DNA from: Proteobacteria bacterium UBA6908
GTDB taxonomy: Bacteria; Pseudomonadota; Gammaproteobacteria; Acidiferrobacterales; UBA6901
Length of the DNA: 20,952 nt
Reading direction: 5' to 3'
Assembly (NCBI GenBank): GCA_002451085.1
Contig: DKBE01000032.1
Span: forward strand, 6,801 to 27,752
Both the position numbers and the translations under genes were made by a program. Shown here piece by piece: positions 15,561 through 20,952 of the stretch (within the stretch, counting starts at the first letter, position 1; each line of letters begins with the position of its first letter). Below the pieces are notes generated by a model, which searched no databases, was not told the origin of the DNA, and saw only the letters and a list, made by a program, of their open reading frames with translations.

Positions 15561-16751
15561 TCAGAAGACTTTTCCGCTACGCGTGTATGTGGCAAGCAGG
15601 AACATGGCCGCGTTCCAGGATTGCCCGGGCATGCCGCGCGCTTCACCACTCTCGCCGTGTAACCATTCGTTGAACTGCCAGTTATTGATCCGGTTGGCTT
15701 CAGCAAGCTGTTCAAGAGCCTGAGTGGCCTCGGACTGTTTACCGAGCGCCATGAGCGCCATGACCCAGAAGCCTCCGATGAATGGCCAAACGCCACCGTT
15801 GTGATAATGGTATTCGATATTCTGGCGATGGCGTGTCATGTATGCACGCCACAGCGGATCGTCACGACGGATTGGATCGAGCACGGCGCGCATGGGGTAG
15901 GGCCTGTCGGCGTGGCCTTGCTTCAAGGTGCGTATGATGCGATTAGCGTGGACATTGCCGGCCAGGCCGAACAGGATGGCCAGCAGGTTTCCGAGGACAT
16001 CGCCTTCGTCGCCGAAGAACGAGAAGTTCACGAAACTCAGGTACAGCTCGCGATGATGGACATTCTGGCGCGCATAGTGCATGAGCAGGCGAAGGCGTCG
16101 GTATTCAGGCAAGTCGCGGCCATAGGGATGGAACAGGTGATTGAAGTGATGGCGGGTCTCCTGTGCATGAGCAAGCCCGTAGCGGCGCTTGACCTGATAC
16201 CACAGGGCGTTGCTATACAGCACGAAACCGGATCGCGGCATAATGTCGGCCCAATCGCTGGCTTCATTCTGTTGCAGCAAATGCAGGCGTGGATGTTCCT
16301 GGCAATAAAGCCAGTGCAGTGCACGTGTTACATGCTCGGATAGACCATCACGCAACCGGGTGCCGGCATGACGATCCATGAAGTCGAGCGCCACCAGCCA
16401 CCAGAGAGTGGCGTCGATGCATCCCAGGTACCAGAAGTCGCCCTCGGCACGCAACGTATCGACATACTTGGGGATCTGACCATTGCCAGCCTGATGTGCG
16501 GCCAGTGTGCGCAGTCCGTGCTCAGCGCCATCACGCAATGTGTCGTCCCCGGATACTGCCATGGCCAGTGCGCAGATCGCCGCATCGCGACCGAATATGG
16601 AATGGTATTGGCGGTTACCGGCTGCAGGATCGACGCTGGCGGCGGCAATGCCCTGTGAAGTGAGATTATGTCGCAACAGATAGAGTGCCTGTTCCCGGCA
16701 CGGTTCAATCTGGCTGGTGTTGTCTGGAACAGGTGGCGATTGTGGAGTCAT
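15561..16751 (-). CDS. (alpha/alpha)6-barrel glycoside hydrolase, amylo-alpha-1,6-glucosidase / GH15–GH100-like
   Basis: This 396-residue protein has no signal peptide and so is probably cytoplasmic. It resembles glucan-acting hydrolases built on an (alpha/alpha)6 barrel. Visible landmarks are [17 protein letters not shown] (about 49–65), [19 protein letters not shown] (about 104–122), [25 protein letters not shown] (161–185, candidate acids E163/D166/D169), [17 protein letters not shown] (317–333) and [22 protein letters not shown] (361–382, candidate acids E362/E367). Such proteins are annotated as amylo-alpha-1,6-glucosidase, glucoamylase-like or invertase-like, so the exact bond and substrate stay open. 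The start overlaps the stop of the GlgX remnant (ATGA), meaning coupled translation. Context with TreS–maltokinase favours an alpha-glucan or related oligosaccharide. Confidence 0.75.
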   Translation of the reverse strand: MTPQSPPVPDNTSQIEPCREQALYLLRHNLTSQGIAAASVDPAAGNRQYHSIFGRDAAICALAMAVSGDDTLRDGAEHGLRTLAAHQAGNGQIPKYVDTLRAEGDFWYLGCIDATLWWLVALDFMDRHAGTRLRDGLSEHVTRALHWLYCQEHPRLHLLQQNEASDWADIMPRSGFVLYSNALWYQVKRRYGLAHAQETRHHFNHLFHPYGRDLPEYRRLRLLMHYARQNVHHRELYLSFVNFSFFGDEGDVLGNLLAILFGLAGNVHANRIIRTLKQGHADRPYPMRAVLDPIRRDDPLWRAYMTRHRQNIEYHYHNGGVWPFIGGFWVMALMALGKQSEATQALEQLAEANRINNWQFNEWLHGESGEARGMPGQSWNAAMFLLATYTRSGKVF

Positions 16752-17152
16752 ACAGAAGTATTTGCATCCTGCACGAACAGGGCCAGGGAACGTGTCTGCA
16801 GCGGATAGGGCAGGTCCGGCGACAATCCAGCCCTCTGGTCGCGCACAGTCTCGATGGTATCGAACAGGCGTCGCCAGAGTTGGCCATGGTCAATCTTCGG
16901 CAGCATGAAGGGAACGGCATCATGATGAGCATTGAGCAAGAGCAGAAAAATTTGGTCGTACAGAGGCCGGCCACGGGCATCGAGGTCGGGCAGGGCAAAC
17001 CGTGCCGTTTCACGCCGGCACTCGGGATCGAACAGGCCCAGTTCGACACGTTCGGCGTATTCCGAGAACAGGGCAAAGCTGACGCCTTCGCCGTCCCAAC
17101 TCGCTCCCAGCGGATAGGGTTTTCCGGACTGGTTCGTGCAGCCGTTCGACAT
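16748..17152 (-). pseudogene. Internally deleted GlgX: N- and C-terminal ends fused in frame (134 aa)
   Basis: The first 55 or so residues match the start of the CBM48 domain of glycogen debranching enzyme GlgX ([21 protein letters not shown] ... [20 protein letters not shown]). From about residue 58 the sequence matches the far C-terminal domain ([10 protein letters not shown], then [33 protein letters not shown]). Full GlgX proteins are about 700 aa, so roughly 550–600 residues, including the whole catalytic barrel, are missing. The junction lies near 16973–16999. The reading frame, start, a GAGG ribosome binding site and stop are intact. It begins 6 nt after the membrane-protein stop and overlaps the hydrolase start by 4 bp. 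It cannot debranch glycogen by the known mechanism. It is either a non-disruptive remnant kept for translational coupling or a small glucan-binding protein. Confidence 0.75.
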
Positions 17153-17158
17153 GGGACC

Positions 17159-17836
17159 TCAGGATTTTGATTTCCGGCCCGAGACCAGCCGGTCAAGCGT
17201 CGACGCCGCCCATTTTTGACCGCCGAGGCCGAAGGCAATTGACAGTGCTAGCACCAGCCCGCTGAGCAGGATCAGAAAGCTCAGGCGAATAATGTCACCA
17301 CCGATATTCACCTGGTCGAGTGCAATGACGACGACAAAGACGATGACCGCGTACAGCGTAATACGGCTGAGGATGTCGGCGTCCTGGATCCCGACGTTCT
17401 TGCAGTAGGTCGAGACCGAGGTGGCGAGAAAGCGCGCGAAATAGGCGCCAAACGCCAGGATCAATACGGCGACGAAGACTTTCGGAATGAACAGCACGAC
17501 ACGACCGATTAGGTCGGTGACGTACGCGAGGCCCAGCGTATTGAACGCTACCATCAGCGCCGCCAACACCACCAGCCAGTAGAGGATCTGGGCCAGCAGA
17601 CCGGAGGTGTCGGCTTTCAATCCGCCATGTTTGAGAAAGTCGTCGATACCGGCACGATCAGTGAGTATATCGAAATTGACGGCTTTGAGGCTGCGCACCA
17701 CGGCAAAACGCACGACTTTGGCGATCAACCAGCCGGCAATCAGGACGACGACGGCCAACGCCAGCTTCGGCAGGAATTCACCAATCTGAATCAGAAACAC
17801 CCGCAACGGTTCCAGTGCCAGGTTTACCTGTTCCAT
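17159..17836 (-). CDS. Conserved-TM-helix (MscS-like) membrane protein lacking the channel beta domain
   Basis: This 225-residue inner-membrane protein has about five hydrophobic segments, at roughly 22–47, 80–103, 112–140, 158–177 and 182–210. Two of them begin with the same pattern (FLPKLALAVVVLIAGWLIAKVVR and FIPKVFVAVLILAFGAYFARFLA), the repeat of the conserved TM helix family (PF05552-type) found beside MscS channels. The last helix ends LSIAFGLGGQKWA, as at the pore end of such proteins, but the protein stops about 15 residues later, so the MscS beta and C-terminal domains are absent. A strong ribosome binding site, AAGGAGG, lies 4 nt before ATG. It sits between TreS–maltokinase and the GlgX remnant on one strand. 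An osmotic or membrane-tension role is an inference from family and context. Confidence 0.8.
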   Translation of the reverse strand: MEQVNLALEPLRVFLIQIGEFLPKLALAVVVLIAGWLIAKVVRFAVVRSLKAVNFDILTDRAGIDDFLKHGGLKADTSGLLAQILYWLVVLAALMVAFNTLGLAYVTDLIGRVVLFIPKVFVAVLILAFGAYFARFLATSVSTYCKNVGIQDADILSRITLYAVIVFVVVIALDQVNIGGDIIRLSFLILLSGLVLALSIAFGLGGQKWAASTLDRLVSGRKSKS

Positions 17837-17910
17837 GTTGCCTCCTTGTGGTTAACGGTGTGAAACGGTGTCCCGGAAGTGGATCCGGAACCGGTGAAAC
17901 AACACAATGG

Positions 17911-20900
17911 TCAGCCACCGGCGGGAACCAGTGCAAGCAGGCCACGCAACGGGATCGAGACCCAGTTCGGGCGATTGGCGAGTTCGTACCGCACTTCGTA
18001 CAGTGCCTTCTCGATCATGAACAGGTCAATGAGATTCTCCGCCGGTGTCCAGTCGGGAAACAGACCGCCGGCGCGCGCGGTCTCGGCATAGCTTGCGACG
18101 AATGCGCGACGTACCTCCGTTTCCCAGTCACGGGCTTCATGTTCCAGGAATTCATGTTGCTCGGTGCGATTCTCGGTCTGGCGCGCCACCGCGGTGGCGG
18201 CGGCATAGCTGAACGAACGCAGCATGCCCGCGACATCACGCAGCGGCGAGTGTTTGCGGCGGCGTTCGTCAAGCGGTCGGGCCGGCTCGCCCTCAAAATC
18301 GATAATCGTAAAATCATTGTGGGTAAGCAGTACCTGACCGAGATGGTAGTCGCCGTGATATCGGGTCTTCACTCCGGACGGATGTTCCGGGATCAGGCGA
18401 TCGAGTTGTTCCTGCAGCACATGGCGCGCGTCGATCAGGCTGTCGGCCTTGGCGACATCGGCTGCGCCCAGCAGATCGCGGCGTGTGGCCAGCAATTCAA
18501 GTGTACGCTTGGCATCCTGCGCGATGCTTCGCCCCCAGACCGAGAGGTCGTGTCGGGACACCGGTTCCGGGGCAAAATCCGGATTGTCAGTTGGCGCGGC
18601 GAGCGCCAAGTGCAGCTCGGCAGTACGCCGGCCCAGCGTCCGTACCAGGGCCAGGTAACCGCCATGGGCATCGGGAGTCGCCGGGCCGGAATCCGTGCGG
18701 CGGTTCTCAAGAAAGCGTTCCAGGTAGTCGAGCGTGTAGCTCCAGCCGTCACCCTGATTGACGACATACGCCTGCAGGATCGCGAGTGTCGTCGCGGTGT
18801 GACCGGGGCGGTGATACTCGATGGCGCCGGCTACCGGCACGATATTCGCGAACCGCGCGGTTTCGGTGAGAAAGCACCCGATCTCAAATTCCGGATTAAT
18901 TCCGGCCTGCGCCCGGCGATAGGCCTTGAGGAACAGGGATTCGCCCAGCCGTATCGTGGTATTGCTGCCATGGGCGCCGGTCAGACGGATGTCCAGCGTA
19001 CCGGTGTCGCCCGCCAGCCGATCGAATTCGCGGGTGGTGATGAACCGGATTGTCCCGTGCGCGGTGGTAATCGTGCGTTTCTCGTGAATACTGTCGATCA
19101 GATGCTGGCAGAATTTCTCATCGGCGAACGCATCGCCGAGCACGCCCACTTGGGATTGCTGGCGCACACGCGCCACACCGACCGGGAGCAGGGCGCGCAG
19201 CGCCTCCTCGTCGCCGCTTTCCCAACGTAGAGACAGTGGAACGAAATACGTTGCGGGTGCGGCACCCTCGACGGTCACCAGTGTCATCAGCCAGCTGCCG
19301 GGCGGACTCGACAGCTCGACGTGATCCGTGAGCGCGGTCCGGGTAATTGGCTCGCCCTTGGCGGCGTACCAGCGTTGCCCGGTGAGAAAGCGTGGCAGGG
19401 CGTCGCGCTCCAGCTGGTCGCGTACGCGCTCGGCCATGCCAATGCGCCACGGCACGACGCGGTCACGGAAAAAACTGTTCCAGCCGTCGAACAGCACCAA
19501 CATCGGCAATTCTTCTGGCGGCAGTCGTTCTTCGTGCCAGGTTGGTACCTCGCCGCCCTTTTCGAGACGGAACCAGAAGAAGCCGTGGCCGTGCAGGGTG
19601 AGCAGGTAGGGTAGCTCGCCGATCGGCGGAAAGGTGGTGCGCCCCATGAGTTCAATCGGCACGCGTCCCTTGAAGCGCGCCAGATCAAGCTCGACCGGTT
19701 GGGCGCTGCGCGAGAGGTTGGCCACGCACAGGATCGCTTCATCTTCGAATTCGCGCAGGAACGCCAGGATCTTGCGATTACCGGGTCGCAAGGACGTGAA
19801 TCGTCCGCGCCCGAGCGCGCGGGTGGACTTGCGTACCGCCAGCAGCCGCCGCATCCAGTTGAGCAGTGACGATGGTTCACGCAACTGGGCCTCGACGTTG
19901 ACTGCCTCATATCCATAAATCGGGTCCATGATCGGTGGCAGGAACAGGCGTTGCGGGTCGGCGCGCGAGAATCCGGCGTTGCGGTCCGGGCTCCATTGCA
20001 TGGGTGTGCGCACGCCGTTACGGTCGCCAAGGAAGATGTTGTCGCCCATGCCGAGTTCGTCGCCGTAGTAAATGATCGGCGCGCCGGGCATGGACATCAG
20101 CAGGCTGTTCATCAGCTTGATGCGGTCGGGGTCGTTCTCCATCAGTGGTGCCAGTCGACGGCGGATGCCGAGATTGAGGCGCGCGCGCGGGTCAGCGGCA
20201 TACATCTGGTACATATAGTCGCGTTCCTTGCTGGTCACCATTTCCAGTGTCAGCTCGTCATGATTGCGCAGGAAGATCGCCCACTGGCAGGTTTCGGGGA
20301 TATCCGGAGTCTGGGCCATGATCTCGGTGATCGGATGGCGGTCTTCCTGGGCGATGGCCATGTACATGCGCGGCATCAGCGGGAAGTGATAGGCCATGTG
20401 ACATTCATCGCCGTTGCCGAAGTAGTCGCGCACGTCCTCCGGCCACTGGTTCGCCTCGGCGAGAAACATGCGGTTCTGGTAGTGGCTGTCGACCACGGCG
20501 CGCATCTGGCGAATCACTTCGTGGGTCTCGGGCAGGTTTTCGTTGTTGGTGCCATCGCGCACGCACAGGTAGGGAATGGCATCGAGCCGCAGCCCGTCGA
20601 CACCGAGATCCAGCCAGAAGCGCATGACGTGCGTCACAGCCTTCACCACTTCCGGATTGTTGTGGTTCAGATCCGGCTGGTGCGAGAAGAATCGGTGCCA
20701 GTAGTAGGACTTCGCGGTGTCGTCCCAGGCCCAATTCGATTTCTCAGTATCGGTGAAAATGATGCGGGTCTCGGGAAACTTCTTGTTGGTATCGCTCCAT
20801 ACGTAAAAATTACGTTTGGCAGAATCGGGTGGGGCAGATCGCGCCGCCTGGAACCACGGGTGCCGGTCGGAGGTATGGTTGATCACCAGTTCAGTAATGA

Positions 20901-20952
20901 CGCGCAGTCCGCGACGGTGCGCCTCGTGCACGAACTGCTGGAAATCCTCGCG
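17911..20952 (-). CDS. treS: Trehalose synthase–maltokinase fusion (TreS–Mak/Pep2), 5' end cut by window edge
   Basis: About 1013 codons are visible and the frame stays open to the window edge, so the N terminus is missing (perhaps 80–100 residues, starting before QQFVHEAHRRGLRVITELV). The GH13 trehalose synthase part interconverts maltose and trehalose. It has region I ELVINHTSD, the nucleophile Asp in GLRLDAIPY (codon 20581–20583), the acid/base Glu in MFLAEANQW (codon 20455–20457) and the stabilising Asp in LRNHDELTLE (codon 20257–20259). From about 19400 down, the C-terminal half is a maltokinase (LPRFLTGQRWYAAKG; HGDYHLGQVLL near 18350; IIDFEGEPARPLDERRRKHSPLRDVAGML near 18270–18310), which makes maltose 1-phosphate for GlgE-type glucan synthesis. 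Both active sites look intact. No strong terminator is seen in the 74-bp gap before the next gene. Confidence 0.94.
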   Translation of the reverse strand, partial: REDFQQFVHEAHRRGLRVITELVINHTSDRHPWFQAARSAPPDSAKRNFYVWSDTNKKFPETRIIFTDTEKSNWAWDDTAKSYYWHRFFSHQPDLNHNNPEVVKAVTHVMRFWLDLGVDGLRLDAIPYLCVRDGTNNENLPETHEVIRQMRAVVDSHYQNRMFLAEANQWPEDVRDYFGNGDECHMAYHFPLMPRMYMAIAQEDRHPITEIMAQTPDIPETCQWAIFLRNHDELTLEMVTSKERDYMYQMYAADPRARLNLGIRRRLAPLMENDPDRIKLMNSLLMSMPGAPIIYYGDELGMGDNIFLGDRNGVRTPMQWSPDRNAGFSRADPQRLFLPPIMDPIYGYEAVNVEAQLREPSSLLNWMRRLLAVRKSTRALGRGRFTSLRPGNRKILAFLREFEDEAILCVANLSRSAQPVELDLARFKGRVPIELMGRTTFPPIGELPYLLTLHGHGFFWFRLEKGGEVPTWHEERLPPEELPMLVLFDGWNSFFRDRVVPWRIGMAERVRDQLERDALPRFLTGQRWYAAKGEPITRTALTDHVELSSPPGSWLMTLVTVEGAAPATYFVPLSLRWESGDEEALRALLPVGVARVRQQSQVGVLGDAFADEKFCQHLIDSIHEKRTITTAHGTIRFITTREFDRLAGDTGTLDIRLTGAHGSNTTIRLGESLFLKAYRRAQAGINPEFEIGCFLTETARFANIVPVAGAIEYHRPGHTATTLAILQAYVVNQGDGWSYTLDYLERFLENRRTDSGPATPDAHGGYLALVRTLGRRTAELHLALAAPTDNPDFAPEPVSRHDLSVWGRSIAQDAKRTLELLATRRDLLGAADVAKADSLIDARHVLQEQLDRLIPEHPSGVKTRYHGDYHLGQVLLTHNDFTIIDFEGEPARPLDERRRKHSPLRDVAGMLRSFSYAAATAVARQTENRTEQHEFLEHEARDWETEVRRAFVASYAETARAGGLFPDWTPAENLIDLFMIEKALYEVRYELANRPNWVSIPLRGLLALVPAGG

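Noticed and set aside
15440..15796. Small open frames in and beside the gene-free stretch
   Set aside because: They lack ribosome binding sites and family motifs, and several run into the well-supported hydrolase gene in another frame.
17837..17910. Hairpin CCGGA/TCCGG and repeated ACGGTGT in the gap after treS–mak as a terminator
   Set aside because: The stem is only 5 bp with no T tract, and the next gene continues on the same strand with a strong ribosome binding site.
17815..19230. Long plus-strand open frame of 471 codons antisense to treS–mak
   Set aside because: It is antisense to a strongly conserved maltokinase/trehalose synthase, has no recognisable domain, and is the kind of shadow frame common in GC-rich codons.
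1..20952. CRISPR array, insertion sequence, toxin–antitoxin or defence island
   Set aside because: No regularly spaced repeats, transposase motifs, terminal inverted repeats around genes or recognised toxin/defence domains were seen.

Overview
The window looks like a chromosomal segment of a gammaproteobacterium with moderately high GC. The call rests on gene order: tRNA-Asp–ppiD–fabI–(peptide ABC transporter)–mltD–gloB–methyltransferase–rnhA–dnaQ. From memory, parts of this order recur in Pseudomonas (hupB–ppiD–fabI–ABC transporter–mltD–gloB) and in Escherichia coli (mltD–gloB–yafS–rnhA–dnaQ). I cannot assign a genus. A deep, Chromatiales-like lineage is a guess.

Region 1 (1–2909) covers envelope folding and fatty acid synthesis: the 3' end of tRNA-Asp with a clear terminator, the membrane-anchored PPIase ppiD, and convergent fabI. 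Region 2 (2992–8589) is a tight yejABEF-type operon for an oligopeptide ABC transporter, transcribed divergently from fabI. Region 3 (8600–13241) holds the lipoprotein lytic transglycosylase mltD and gloB on the minus strand. Divergent from them are a YafS-like methyltransferase, rnhA, a small DUF3185-type membrane protein and dnaQ.

Region 4 (13269–15202) holds an ArsB/NhaD-type ion transporter. A two-CBS-domain protein lies one base upstream of it, and a tRNA-Val(CAC) with a good sigma70-like promoter lies upstream of that, all on the minus strand. A gene-free stretch of about 360 bases follows and carries several inverted repeats.

Region 5 (15561–20952, minus strand) is a carbohydrate gene cluster. 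It contains a TreS–maltokinase fusion cut by the window edge, a multi-pass membrane protein of the conserved-TM-helix/MscS-like type, a 134-residue in-frame remnant of the glycogen debranching enzyme GlgX that keeps only its two ends, and an (alpha/alpha)6-type glycoside hydrolase that overlaps the remnant by 4 bp. TreS–Mak interconverts maltose and trehalose and makes maltose 1-phosphate for glucan synthesis. The hydrolase probably acts on glucans or oligosaccharides, and the membrane protein may link the cluster to osmotic state.

Most of the window is ordinary, conserved chromosome. The points most worth a second look are the internally deleted GlgX, the membrane protein placed inside the trehalose/glucan cluster, the CBS–transporter pair behind a tRNA, and the inverted repeats around 15237–15560 and 2966–2980. 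I found no CRISPR array, insertion sequence, phage or obvious defence system.
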